A stretch of 64,000 nt of DNA from Thermoanaerobaculia bacterium. Its GTDB lineage: Bacteria; Acidobacteriota; Thermoanaerobaculia; Multivoradales; J023. The notes beneath the pieces are model-generated. The model was not told the DNA's origin and did no database searches. It was given only the letters and a program-made list of their open reading frames with translations. The stretch is taken from contig JAUIJL010000014.1 in assembly GCA_030431255.1 (NCBI GenBank), forward strand, positions 164,756 to 228,755, given 5' to 3'. Both the position numbers and the translations under genes were made by a program. Shown in pieces: positions 17,349-26,141 of the stretch (position 1 is the stretch's first letter; each line of letters begins with the position of its first letter).

Positions 17349-19139
17349 TTACGGAGATCTTACCGCCCCAACAGCGCGGGATTCCAAGAGATCTTCCATT
17401 TCGAGCCGTGCGGTGACGGCGATTTTTTCCAGGTTGAGCTCCGCCAAGGCGTCGAGGCTATTTCGATAGGAGACGAGGGCCTCCTCGGGTTTGAGGCGTC
17501 GACGTTGCAGCCGGGCGAGGGCGAGCTCAGCGCGGGCCAAACCCTTCAAGTGGCCGGCGGCGACGAAGCTTTCCACCGCCGTTTCAAATAGCCGTTGGGC
17601 GTCTTCCAGCTGGCCTCGCTCGGCGAGCAGCCGACCGACGAGGAAAAATCCCCAGGCCAGCTCTTTGCGATTTTCCAGCCGATGGCTGACGCCGATCACG
17701 GATTCCGCCAATAGTCGGGCTTCGTCCAGCTCACCGCGATCGGTCAGCACCTCCGCCAAATGCTGGGCCACTTGGGTGGATCGGCTGTTGAAGCCGTAGG
17801 TTTGAAACATGCTCTCCGCCTGGCGGAGCACCGAGTCGACGGGTTTGGAAGAGCCCGATCGATGGCGGGCAAAACCGACCGCATCCAGGGCCCTGGCGTG
17901 CAACCACGGAGAGCCGCCGGTGGCGGTGAGCTGGGTCGCGCGCTCCGCGGCTTGCAGCATGCAGGCATAGTCTTCGAGCACCCGGCAGCTGTCCGCCAGC
18001 TCGAGGTGTAACCTAGGATGATCGATCATCGGACCTTTCAGCCACTCCGCGACCAAGTCCCGGGCCTTCTCGGGCCGGCCCCCTTCGCGCAGGGCCCGGC
18101 CGTAAGTGAGAGCCAGGCCGATTTGTTGGGGATGTCGGTCGAAGAGGGTGCGGTAGCGGCCAACGGCACGGGTCCAATCCCCTGCGAGCTCGTCGCCCAG
18201 GGCGCTGATCATCAGCCTGGCCTGCCACGGCAGCCCCTGGGAATGCTCGAGAGCTCGGGCGGCGGCTTCGCGGGCCTCGTGAAGACGGCCCATTTCCTGC
18301 CACGCCCGGCTGAGGTGCCAGAGCAGCGCAGACGACTTAGGCTCCCGGGTCAGGGCGTCTCGCAGCCGGTCGATGGCCAGGCCCGGATCGATGGTGGCGT
18401 CGCGGGCGAGGGGAGGTGCCCCCAATCCCAGCTCGGACCATTGTCGGGTTTCGAGGGCATCGAACGGGCTTTGCGGATCTTGGCTTCGAATTCGGGTGTC
18501 TTGAGCTGGGGTGTCCTGGCCGAGTGGCCCGAAATCCGCCAGCGATTGACCGGCTCCCGTCCAATGGAGCAGCCACGCCGTGCTCGCCAGGGCGAGGAGC
18601 AGGAAACCCGTCGTCAATAACGGCTGGGCCGAAGGGCGTGATAGCCGTCCCCGCCGTCCCCATTTTCGCAATCCCCTTGGCCATCTTCCGTGGTCGGGCC
18701 CTGAAGCGCTTTCCTCCGGTGATGCTCCGGATTCTGCTGATGCTCCAAATTCTCGAGCGGTCGGCTGCGGGATCCGGCCGGAGCTCCTGGGGTCTTCGGA
18801 TCCGGTGTCCTCGGCCGGTCTCGGATCTCGAATCCGCTCCAAATGCCCTACGAATCGATACCCCCGGCGATGCACGGTTTCGATGAATCGTGGTTGTCGG
18901 GCTTCGTCCCCGAGCACGTTGCGCAGCTCACAAATACCCCGGGGTAGGGAGGTGGTGCACAAATGCTGGGTGCCCCAAATCTCGTCGATCAGCCGATCTT
19001 GCGGCACCACGGCCGGGGCTTCTTCGAGCAACAACGCCAGCAGGCGGAAGACCTGTGGGCGCAGGGAGACGTCGCCCCCAGGGCCGATCAATAGACCCCT
19101 TTGGTCGTCCAGCTCGAAGGTGTCGAAGCGATATCTCAC
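17349..19139 (-). CDS. CadC-like membrane wHTH regulator with TPR domain
   Basis: A 596-residue protein: an OmpR/PhoB-type winged helix (1-100) ending in RFIETVHRRGYRFVG, a long Ser/Pro-rich linker, a single membrane span at about 174-193, and an extracytoplasmic half built of TPR-like helices. Such one-component regulators read a signal outside the membrane and bind DNA inside. It has no receiver or kinase domain. It is the only regulator next to the glucosaminidase operon, which starts 203 bp downstream on the same strand, so control of that operon is a reasonable guess. It starts with GTG. Confidence 0.82.
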   Translation of the reverse strand: MRYRFDTFELDDQRGLLIGPGGDVSLRPQVFRLLALLLEEAPAVVPQDRLIDEIWGTQHLCTTSLPRGICELRNVLGDEARQPRFIETVHRRGYRFVGHLERIRDPRPAEDTGSEDPRSSGRIPQPTAREFGASAESGASPEESASGPDHGRWPRGLRKWGRRGRLSRPSAQPLLTTGFLLLALASTAWLLHWTGAGQSLADFGPLGQDTPAQDTRIRSQDPQSPFDALETRQWSELGLGAPPLARDATIDPGLAIDRLRDALTREPKSSALLWHLSRAWQEMGRLHEAREAAARALEHSQGLPWQARLMISALGDELAGDWTRAVGRYRTLFDRHPQQIGLALTYGRALREGGRPEKARDLVAEWLKGPMIDHPRLHLELADSCRVLEDYACMLQAAERATQLTATGGSPWLHARALDAVGFARHRSGSSKPVDSVLRQAESMFQTYGFNSRSTQVAQHLAEVLTDRGELDEARLLAESVIGVSHRLENRKELAWGFFLVGRLLAERGQLEDAQRLFETAVESFVAAGHLKGLARAELALARLQRRRLKPEEALVSYRNSLDALAELNLEKIAVTARLEMEDLLESRAVGAVRSP

Positions 19140-19163
19140 ACCGAAATCATACCGAGAGGCGGG

Positions 19164-19571
19164 TTATTTGAGCAGGCTCAAGAAATATCTGGCGGAGCCC
19201 ACGAGAAAGACCGGCAGGCTCTCTTGTTGAATGGCGGTAAGCTCTCCGCCGTCCAGCCAGACCCCTCGGCAGCTCGGGCATCGGTCGAGCACGACCCGGT
19301 GATCTCGGTGGTGCTCGAATTTCTCCATGGGCTCGGCAGGCTCGCACACGGGGCAGCCCAGGATCCGTTGTTGATCCTCGGCGTCGGGGATTCGGCGCAG
19401 CTCGAGCACCACCGGCTCGACGGTTTCCTCGATGCGCTGCAAATCCGATTCGGCGAGAAACCGACCGTCACAGCCCGGACAGATCCAGGAGTCGAGTTCG
19501 GCACCCGGCTCGTTTTGGTTTCGGCGGTCGAGGCTGGTACGGCAACGGGGGCAAGATGGAGTGAGGCCCAT
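19164..19571 (-). CDS. Double zf-TFIIB-type zinc-ribbon protein
   Basis: A 135-residue protein with two zinc-ribbon-like Cys blocks: CPRCRTS with CPGCDGRFL near the N-terminus and CPVCEPAE with CPSCRGVWLDGGEL after residue 70. The CRGVWLD-GGEL end is the signature of the small zf-TFIIB family. These are mostly uncharacterised and often near regulators. It lies 24 bp upstream of the CadC-like gene in the same direction, so the two may share a transcript. Confidence 0.75.
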   Translation of the reverse strand: MGLTPSCPRCRTSLDRRNQNEPGAELDSWICPGCDGRFLAESDLQRIEETVEPVVLELRRIPDAEDQQRILGCPVCEPAEPMEKFEHHRDHRVVLDRCPSCRGVWLDGGELTAIQQESLPVFLVGSARYFLSLLK

Positions 19572-19776
19572 GGTGGCTCCTGGGATCGTTTAGGCTCGGC
19601 CGACAGCGCTCTTATCAAAAGCTCTCGCCAAAGGTTTCGCCAAAAAGTTTCCGCAAAAAAAGTGAGGGTATCCAGCTTATCGGTGCGCAGATATTAATGA
19701 AGACACAAATCAAAGTCCGTCATTTTTTGCGATGCGTCCATCGAACGGTGTCCAACCAGGTTTTGTCGAGGTAAAG

Positions 19777-20175
19777 ATGGTAGTCAACGATTTACACTCC
19801 GTCCCATTCTCCCAGGGTTCTTTCTCCGGCTGTGATCGCGACGGCGTTCCGTCTTGGGTCGAAGAACAGCTGAAAACCGTGGTTCGGCAGCTTCGCTCGG
19901 CCATGCCCGGCGGTAGCTTTCGTCGCGCCCCCTTCAATTCCGCGGACCGTGACCTCGAGCTGGTCGAGCAGGCCTTGTCACGCTTGGCCGAGCTCGATCC
20001 GAGATTGGTCGAGGTCTTGGAATGCCGAGCGTTCCGTGGTTTTTCCAACCGCGAGACCGCCCTCGCTCTGGGCGTTTCCCCCAAGGTCGCACAACAGGAT
20101 TGGCGTCGCGCCAAGCTTTGGTTCTACCGCTACCTGCAACGGGAGGTCGCGCTCTCGATCTCCGCTCCCTGCTGA
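19777..20175 (+). CDS. Sigma-70 region-4-only protein (ECF-like)
   Basis: A 132-residue protein whose second half is a clear sigma region 4 helix-turn-helix: LAELDPRLVEVLECRAFRG then FSNRETALALGVSPKVAQQD and RRAKLWFYRYL. This matches the ATEYS/Acidobacteria-type ECF sigma family, but there is no region 2 (no -10 recognition or core-binding helices) in the first half. It may be a decayed sigma factor, or a sigma-4 protein that acts as an adaptor or anti-partner. An ATG at 19777 with GAGGTAAAG ahead is preferred over one 45 bp upstream. Confidence 0.7.
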   Translation: MVVNDLHSVPFSQGSFSGCDRDGVPSWVEEQLKTVVRQLRSAMPGGSFRRAPFNSADRDLELVEQALSRLAELDPRLVEVLECRAFRGFSNRETALALGVSPKVAQQDWRRAKLWFYRYLQREVALSISAPC

Positions 20176-20208
20176 GCTTGTCTCGAGACCGGATGGAGAA
20201 GCAGACCC

Positions 20209-20233
20209 GGTCGGGGGCAAGCCCCGACCCTAC
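20209..20233. repeat. GTAGGG palindrome (REP-like), copy 1
   Basis: GGTCGGGG and CCCCGACC (20209-20216, 20222-20229) form a stem followed by CTAC. Read on the minus strand the element is GTAGGGTCGGGG, CTTG, CCCCGACC, and it is identical over 25 bases to the copy at 23228. It lies after the sigma-4 gene and before the convergent AHSA1-type gene. Confidence 0.75.
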
Positions 20234-20270
20234 ATTCGGAAAGCCGATTCGAGGAGCTCTCCACGCTAGC

Positions 20271-20786
20271 CTAACCCTCCAGGTTGGCCTTGAAGGTCGA
20301 GAGCACGTGCTTCCAAGCCGCCTCGAAATACTCGTAGGTTTCTTGCCATGCCGGGCCTTCGCCGAAGCCGAGATGGGTCAGCCGAACCCGGGTTCCTCCT
20401 TCCACGGGAGACAGCTCCACCACCACCCAAGTTCGCTTGAGGCGATTCGCTGCTTGGGTGGGCGGTGAATTCCAACTGAAGCTGATCATGCGATCGGGCA
20501 CATAGCTCAGGACCTGACAGCCATTCGAGCCGGTCACCCCGTCGAATAACCACTCGTATTTGCCGCCGATTTTGAGCTCGATATCCGCCCGCAGCTCGTG
20601 TCGATCCGGGCCGTAGGCCTGTTCGAACGACGGACCGTCGGCGAAGGCGGCAAAGACCCGGCTCGCGTCCGTGCGGATTTCTTGCTCCAACACCAATTGT
20701 CGCAGGTCCAAACCCGATGCCACGAATGGCGACGTGTCGATGGACGCGGCGTGGGTTGGGTCGATCGGGGTCTTTTCGTCAGTCAT
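20271..20786 (-). CDS. AHSA1/SRPBCC-domain protein
   Basis: A 171-residue START-fold protein of the activator-of-Hsp90-ATPase-like (AHSA1) group. The key pieces are IRTDASRVFAAFAD, LKIGGKYEWLFDGV, VLSYVPDRMISFSW, VVVELSPVEGGTRVRLTHLG and WKHVLSTFKANLEG. These small proteins have a hydrophobic pocket and usually bind lipids or act in uptake/detoxification; in bacteria they are often next to ArsR or TetR regulators. It overlaps the end of the TetR gene by eight bases and follows it in the same direction, so it is probably controlled by that repressor. Confidence 0.82.
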   Translation of the reverse strand: MTDEKTPIDPTHAASIDTSPFVASGLDLRQLVLEQEIRTDASRVFAAFADGPSFEQAYGPDRHELRADIELKIGGKYEWLFDGVTGSNGCQVLSYVPDRMISFSWNSPPTQAANRLKRTWVVVELSPVEGGTRVRLTHLGFGEGPAWQETYEYFEAAWKHVLSTFKANLEG

Positions 20787-21378
20787 GACCGGTTCCTTTC
20801 GCGGCTGCCAAGAGGCGATTGAAATGATCCCGCAGCACGGCCACGGACGCGTCGAACGGGGCTAGGTCATCGGCGGCTCTGGCTTGCAGCAAGCCTCCTT
20901 CCATCACCGTCAGCACGAAGTAGGAAAGGGCCTCGCGGTCGCAGTCTTGGGGCAAACGATCCGCGGCTTCGTCGAGCCAGCCGCGGATTCCGGCCCGCCA
21001 ACCCGCCAGGTTGGCCTCGATCTTGGGTCGCGCTTGGGGATGGGTATCGCTCAGCTCGAGGGCCAAATTTCCGATCGGGCATCCCAGCCGACACCCGCTC
21101 TCGACCATGCTGTCGCGATACCAATCGAGCAGCCTGAAAATGCGCTCGATGGGATCTTGCTCCGCCTCTTGAACCGGACCCAAGACCACGGGCCAGAGCA
21201 GCTCTTGGTATTGATCGAGCACGGCGTGCACCAGGTCTTCCTTGGTTTTGAAGAAGTGGTAGAGGCTGCCGGGGTTGGCTTCGGCGCGACGCAGGATGGT
21301 GCTGATGCCCGTGGCGGTATAGCCCTGCTCGTGAAAGAGCTGCATCGAGGATTCGAGTATTTTCTCGCGGGTAGCCAT
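20779..21378 (-). CDS. TetR-family transcriptional regulator
   Basis: A 199-residue protein with a canonical TetR helix-turn-helix: MATREKILESSMQLFHEQGY, GISTILRRAEANPGSLYHFF and KTKEDLVHAVL. The C-terminal half is a helical ligand domain with CRLGCPIGNLALELSD, the TetR_C pattern seen in repressors of the YcdC/AcrR sort. It precedes the AHSA1-type gene by overlap. Start at 21378 is chosen over 18 bases upstream because the HTH helix begins there. Ligand unknown. Confidence 0.88.
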   Translation of the reverse strand: MATREKILESSMQLFHEQGYTATGISTILRRAEANPGSLYHFFKTKEDLVHAVLDQYQELLWPVVLGPVQEAEQDPIERIFRLLDWYRDSMVESGCRLGCPIGNLALELSDTHPQARPKIEANLAGWRAGIRGWLDEAADRLPQDCDREALSYFVLTVMEGGLLQARAADDLAPFDASVAVLRDHFNRLLAAAKGTGHD

Positions 21379-21709
21379 GGGTGCGTGGAGCTCCAAATAA
21401 GCATGAAAGAGAAAAAGCGATTTTGAGACGGTCGGTTAGAGACGGGTCAGATCTATGAAGGGTAAAGTTGAGCGATTGCTCAAAATTTCGTAGACGAGCT
21501 TAGATCTTCTTGAGTGATCAGTCAATCCGCGGTGTGATTTCCAGCAAAGCGACCCACATCAAAGCGACCTACATCTATGGGACTTTCATCACGCGCCGTG
21601 CGAAAGGACGGTCTTTTTGCCATGATGCGGGACCGAGGCAGATGGGCTCGCGGGAGATCGGCCGGCAAACGCCGTCTCCTGCAGTGATTCATGGAAAGAG
21701 GAGATAGGC
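21379..21709. other. Intergenic region between TetR gene and M64 peptidase
   Basis: Divergent promoter region with no gene that I can support. It holds a direct repeat GAGACGGTC/GAGACGGGTC about 14 bases apart (21424-21449), a 6-bp palindrome TTGAGC-N4-GCTCAA (21468-21483), either of which could be a TetR operator, and a 15-bp tandem duplication AAAGCGACCYACATC at 21546-21575. All are low-level signals. Confidence 0.35.
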
Positions 21710-23167
21710 ATGCATGGGAAGCACTCAGAGTCGGACCGGCGGCTCCTGAAGATTTGGGCGATGCTCGCGGTGCTCGTCGGCTCGTTCGGGTCGGTGGAGG
21801 CTCGATCCTCGGAAACCGCGGCGACGGGCTCCGCGCCCGGGACCCTCCGGGTGGACTATTTCCACAGCGGTGGTCTCGGTGAGGAGATTTGGAGCCTCGA
21901 TCGGGTGGTGGTGGAGCCGTTGCCGTGGCCGGGTCATCCCGAGCGAGCGATCGATACCACTGGGCTGGGCAAATATCGATACCGGGTCTTCGATCGCGAA
22001 GGCACGGAAATCTACTCCCGTGGATTCGCCTCCATCTACGGTGAATGGGAGACCACCGGCGAAGCCAAGAAGATGCACCGCACCTTCCACGAGTCCTTGC
22101 GCTTTCCCGAGCCCACGGATGTGGTGGAGGTGCGGGTGGAGAAGCGGGCCGCGGACCAGAGCTTCGCCGAGGTCTGGCGGGTGGAGATCGATCCCGGGGA
22201 TATGTTGGTGGATCGGTCGGCGGTGCCGAAATTAGAAGCCCTGAAAATCCACTACTCCGGCGATCCCGCGCGCAAATTGGATCTTCTTTTCTTGGGTGAC
22301 GGCTACACCGCCGACGAGTGCGACCATTTCGCGGAGCGTGCCGGCCATTTCACCGAGGTCCTATTCGCTTACGAGCCCTATGCTTCGCGGCGAAACGACA
22401 TCAACGTGTGGGGTTTGTGCCCGCCGGCCGCGGAATCTGGGGTCTCGCGACCTTCCACGGGGCAATATCGACGCTCCCCCGTCGGCGCCTCCTACGATGC
22501 CTTTCGATCCGAGCGCTATGTGCTGACCTACGACAATCGGGCGTTCCGGGATATCGCCGCCTGGGCTCCCTACGACGCAGTGGAGATCCTGGTCAACGGT
22601 GAGGTCTACGGCGGGGGTGGCATCTTCGGCCAATTCAGCACGGTGGCGGCGGACAACGCGTGGGCGGATTACGTCTTCATCCACGAGCTGGGGCACCATC
22701 TGGCGGCGTTGGCGGACGAATACTACAGCTCGGCGGTGGCCTACGAGCTGGATCCCGATCGTCCGGAGCCGTGGGAGCCCAACGCCACTGCCCTCAAGGA
22801 TCCCAAGGCCCTGAAGTGGGGTGACCTGGTGGTCGACGACACACCTTTGCCCACCCCTTGGCCGAAAGAGGCATTCGAGGTGTTGGCGGAAGAGATTCAA
22901 AGCCGCCGCAAAGCGATCCGGGCCAAGAATCGGCCGGAGTCGGAGATGTCGGCCTTGTTCAAGGAGCAGAGCCGTCGGGAAGTAGAGCTCTTCGGCGCAC
23001 CGGGCCGGGTCGGCGCCTTCGAAGGGGCGAATTACGCGGCCCACGGCTACTACCGGCCCGAAGTGGATTGCGTGATGTTCTCCCGCAACGACGTGCCGTT
23101 CTGCGCCGTCTGCCAACGGGGCATCGAAGCGATCATCGACCTCTATGCGGGTTCTGCTAGTCCCTGA
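21710..23167 (+). CDS. Secreted M64-family zinc metalloprotease
   Basis: A 485-residue exported protein with a signal peptide (about residues 13-31, ending SVEARS) and the M64 (IgA peptidase-like) domain. The zinc site is HELGHH: His325 and His329 with catalytic Glu326, followed by ALADEYYSS. The block LDLLFLGDGYTADECDHF is the characteristic start of the M64 fold, and the C-terminal VDCVMFSRNDVPFCAVCQRG holds three conserved cysteines. M64 members are secreted or outer-membrane metallopeptidases. It stands alone between intergenic regions, with AGAGGAGATAGGC ahead of the ATG. Confidence 0.88.
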   Translation: MHGKHSESDRRLLKIWAMLAVLVGSFGSVEARSSETAATGSAPGTLRVDYFHSGGLGEEIWSLDRVVVEPLPWPGHPERAIDTTGLGKYRYRVFDREGTEIYSRGFASIYGEWETTGEAKKMHRTFHESLRFPEPTDVVEVRVEKRAADQSFAEVWRVEIDPGDMLVDRSAVPKLEALKIHYSGDPARKLDLLFLGDGYTADECDHFAERAGHFTEVLFAYEPYASRRNDINVWGLCPPAAESGVSRPSTGQYRRSPVGASYDAFRSERYVLTYDNRAFRDIAAWAPYDAVEILVNGEVYGGGGIFGQFSTVAADNAWADYVFIHELGHHLAALADEYYSSAVAYELDPDRPEPWEPNATALKDPKALKWGDLVVDDTPLPTPWPKEAFEVLAEEIQSRRKAIRAKNRPESEMSALFKEQSRREVELFGAPGRVGAFEGANYAAHGYYRPEVDCVMFSRNDVPFCAVCQRGIEAIIDLYAGSASP

Positions 23168-23227
23168 GCCCGGCCGCGAAGCGCTCGATTTCACCGGCGC
23201 GTCCCTGGTCGTCGAGCCCTTCCGGAC

Positions 23228-23252
23228 GTAGGGTCGGGGCTTGCCCCCGACC
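23228..23252. repeat. GTAGGG palindrome (REP-like), copy 2
   Basis: GTAGGGTCGGGGCTTGCCCCC and GACC at 23228-23252 are identical over 25 bases to copy 1 in the opposite orientation. It lies in the 303-bp gap after the M64 gene; the gap carries no gene. Confidence 0.75.
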
Positions 23253-23254
23253 GA

Positions 23255-23310
23255 GCCGCGTAGGCCGGGCCGCGTAGGCCGGGCCGCGTAGGCCGGGCCG
23301 CGTAGGCCGG
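23255..23310. repeat. 14-bp tandem repeat, four units
   Basis: Four perfect copies of GCCGCGTAGGCCGG lie head to tail between two GTAGGG palindromes. No spacers, so not a CRISPR array. It contains the same GTAGG string as the palindromes and may be a decay product or amplification of one. Confidence 0.88.
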
Positions 23311-23339
23311 GCCTGGGGGGCTCGGCGTTGCCTCGCCTG

Positions 23340-23365
23340 ACGGGCGGGGACAAGCCCCGCCCCTA
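23340..23365. repeat. GTAGGG palindrome (REP-like), copy 3 (variant)
   Basis: GGGCGGGGACAAGCCCCGCCC followed by CTAC at 23342-23366 is an inverted relative: on the minus strand it reads GTAGGGGCGGGG, CTTG, TCCCCGCCC. It shares the GTAGGG end, the stem and the CTTG centre with copies 1 and 2, but has C/T changes in the stem. Confidence 0.65.
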
Positions 23366-23470
23366 CGCAGGTCTACGCCGGGTCTGCCGTGATCGCGGGC
23401 GAATTGCCGAAGCATCTTGACTCATCAGTGATGAAAAAGGTTTTGGCAGGTGTCTAGGGGGAGGCGTTGC

Positions 23471-26098
23471 CTATTCCCTGTCCAAGCTGTCCAACATGGC
23501 CGCGAATCGTTCGATTTCACCGGCCCGGCTCTGGTCGTCGAGGAAGGTAGAGAGGCGGTCGAGGGCTTGGCGCCGGTAGCGATCTTTGGCGCCGAGCTCG
23601 ATCAATTTCAAGTAGCTCTCGGTGAGCAGGCGCTCACCCTGCTCCAGGTCACCGTCGGCGACCACGGCTTCCCCCAACACGCTGTGGGCGTGGGCCACCA
23701 GCCAGTGGTCGTCCCCCAGGCGCGGCTGCCAAAGGCCGATGCCGGAGCGCAGCCGACGCAGGGCGAGCTCGACCTCTCCCAAGCGCAGACGGCTCGCTTC
23801 GGCGTTCACCAGATAGAAGAAATGCCGCCAATGGTCGGGACGGATCCGTTCCCGGAAGGTCTCTTGGACCTGCTCGTAATGTTCCAAGGCCCCGGCGTAG
23901 TCCTGCCGAGCGAATTGCACGCCGGCGAGGTTGTTGAGGGTGAAGGCGTAGCGCTCGTCCTTCTCGCCGTACACGGCAGCCAGCTTGTCGAGCACCTCGC
24001 GGTAGGAGCGCTCGGCGGCGTCGAGCTCCCCGGACCAGCGCAAGGCCAGGCCGAGATTGGAGAGGGCGGACAGCTGGGAAGGATGATCCTCACCGAAAAG
24101 CTCACGACGCAACGCCAGGCTCTGGCGCCGTAGGGAGACGGATTCTTTGTAGGCGCCCAATTTGTTCTTGATCGTGGCCATGAGATCCAAAGCCAGCATC
24201 CGATATTGGCGTCGATCGCCGGTCAGATCTTTCGATTGCTCCAGGGCTTCCAGGGCGGGTTGCTCGGCGGCCGCGAATTCGTCGCGGTAGCAGAGGATGG
24301 ACACCAGCTCGGTGAGCGCCGCCACCTGGATGGGCTCGAAAGACGAGCTCTCGTGCAGCTCCCGGCTCGCGTCCGATTTCTCGGCTTGGAGCAACGTGAT
24401 CGCTTCTTGGACCAGGCTCATGGCGGTGTCGTAGTCGCCGAGGTGTTTGTGCACCGACGCCAAGGCGGTGAGGGTAGAGGCGATTTCGGGTTTCGCCGCG
24501 CCGTGCAGCCGACGCAGCTCCAGGGCCTCGTCGAGATTGGATTTCGCGGATTCATGGGCGCCCAAACGGTTGAGCATCGAGCCGGTGGTATGCAGCAGCT
24601 GGGCACGCACCGAAGGCTGATCCCGGAGCCGGGATTCCATCACCGGCAGGCTGCGCTCCACCGCTTGTTTGACGCTCAGCTCCTCGCCCGGGTCGACGAA
24701 CGGCTCGGCAAAGGCGATGATGTCCTCGAAGAGGGTGATGACGTGCTGTTTCTTATCCCTTTCGATGCGAGCTTGGTCACGCTCGATTTCCAATCGGGCG
24801 GATTGCGCGGCCAGGGCGGCGAGGAAATAGACGACCATGGCGGTGACGGCGCCGGCCACCGCCAGCGGGGCTCGATGCCGGCCGACGAATTTTCCCAATC
24901 GATACCGGTGGCTACCCCGGCGCGCCTCCACCGGTCGCCCTTGGAGGAATCGATCGATATCCGCGGTCATTTGCTCGACGGTCGGATATCGCTTCGGCGG
25001 CGCGCTGCGCAGGGCCTTGAGCACGATGGCGTCGAGGTCGCCTGCCAATTGCCGGCGTAAGCGCGTCACGTCGACGGGATCCGCCTTGCCCTCGGTGGGG
25101 GTGCGGGTGGCCACTTGGCTCGGCTTGGGCGGCTCGCTTTCCGTCACCAGCTGCTCGATCTCGGCCGCTGACCGCCGGCTGAAGTCGTAGGGCAAGGTGT
25201 GGGTGAGCAGCTTGAACAACAGGACGCCCAGGGAGTAGACGTCACTGGCGGTGGTGATCATCTGCCCCCGGATCTGCTCAGGGCTGGCGTAGCTCGGGGT
25301 CAGCATGCGGGTGGCGGTGATCGTCGGCGCGATTTCCGGCGAGCCGAGATCCGGATTGAGCAGCTTGGCGATGCCGAAGTCCAGGAGCTTGGGCTCACCC
25401 TCGGCGCTGACCAAGATGTTGTTGGGTTTGATATCCCGATGCACCACCAGATTGCGATGGGCATAACCCACCGCCGCGCACACCTTGGAAAATAGGTCCA
25501 GACGTTGCTCGATCGACAGCTCGTTCTGCTCGCAGAAGACGTCGATCGGCACGCCGTCGATGTACTCCATCACGAAATAGGGCAGCCCCCGCTCGGTGGT
25601 GCCGCCATCGAAGAGCTTGGCGATATTCGGATGGTCGAGGCTGGCCAAGATCTGCCGCTCGACCCGAAAGCGTTGGGCGACATGCTCGGTTTCCATGCCG
25701 GGGCGAATGACCTTGATCACCACCCGCCGTCGGTAGGCGTCGTCATCCCTGACGGCCAGATAAACGGAGCTCATGCCACCTTCGCCGACCTTGTGCAGCA
25801 GGCGATACACCCCCAACCGTCGGGAGGCGGGCTCCGGCGATTTACGAGTGAAGGTGGGCGGCATCACCTCGGTGGTTTCGGAGGTCTTGGCCACCGGTCG
25901 GTCCAAGAAGATGTCGTCCGCGGCTTGGTCGGCGTCGAGCATTTGCTCCACCGCCCGACGCACCTCGGGCTCCCCTTCACAGGCGGTGTCGAGAAATTCG
26001 GCGTGCTGCTCCGGGGGCAGCTCGGCAACTTGCTCAAAGATCCGCCAAACGGCTTGCCAGCGGTCTCCGAGATCTGCGATCGGTTCTTCAGAGCTCAT
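23471..26098 (-). CDS. Transmembrane Ser/Thr kinase 2 with large TPR region
   Basis: An 875-residue kinase. Residues 1-95 are the acidic helical prefix found in this kinase group, followed by the glycine loop GEGGMSS (105-111), Lys129, HRDIKPNN with Asp221 and DFG at 240-242. A membrane span lies near 405-435. The rest is extracytoplasmic-side helical TPR repeats, with tetratricopeptide spacing of small residues (for example SNLGLALRWSGELDAAERSY and NNLAGVQFARQDYAGALEHY). All catalytic residues are present. It follows an ECF sigma factor by 43 bp in the same direction, a recurring pair in Acidobacteria and Planctomycetes. Confidence 0.92.
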   Translation of the reverse strand: MSSEEPIADLGDRWQAVWRIFEQVAELPPEQHAEFLDTACEGEPEVRRAVEQMLDADQAADDIFLDRPVAKTSETTEVMPPTFTRKSPEPASRRLGVYRLLHKVGEGGMSSVYLAVRDDDAYRRRVVIKVIRPGMETEHVAQRFRVERQILASLDHPNIAKLFDGGTTERGLPYFVMEYIDGVPIDVFCEQNELSIEQRLDLFSKVCAAVGYAHRNLVVHRDIKPNNILVSAEGEPKLLDFGIAKLLNPDLGSPEIAPTITATRMLTPSYASPEQIRGQMITTASDVYSLGVLLFKLLTHTLPYDFSRRSAAEIEQLVTESEPPKPSQVATRTPTEGKADPVDVTRLRRQLAGDLDAIVLKALRSAPPKRYPTVEQMTADIDRFLQGRPVEARRGSHRYRLGKFVGRHRAPLAVAGAVTAMVVYFLAALAAQSARLEIERDQARIERDKKQHVITLFEDIIAFAEPFVDPGEELSVKQAVERSLPVMESRLRDQPSVRAQLLHTTGSMLNRLGAHESAKSNLDEALELRRLHGAAKPEIASTLTALASVHKHLGDYDTAMSLVQEAITLLQAEKSDASRELHESSSFEPIQVAALTELVSILCYRDEFAAAEQPALEALEQSKDLTGDRRQYRMLALDLMATIKNKLGAYKESVSLRRQSLALRRELFGEDHPSQLSALSNLGLALRWSGELDAAERSYREVLDKLAAVYGEKDERYAFTLNNLAGVQFARQDYAGALEHYEQVQETFRERIRPDHWRHFFYLVNAEASRLRLGEVELALRRLRSGIGLWQPRLGDDHWLVAHAHSVLGEAVVADGDLEQGERLLTESYLKLIELGAKDRYRRQALDRLSTFLDDQSRAGEIERFAAMLDSLDRE

Positions 26099-26141
26099 AA
26101 GAACCTTTATGTTGTCATGACCCAGCTAGCGAGTCGGATGC

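Noticed and set aside
21510..21707. Small gene before the M64 peptidase
   Set aside because: No ribosome-binding site, no conserved feature, and it spans a tandem duplication.
23255..23310. Short CRISPR-like array
   Set aside because: Units are adjacent, with no spacers, and there are no cas genes.
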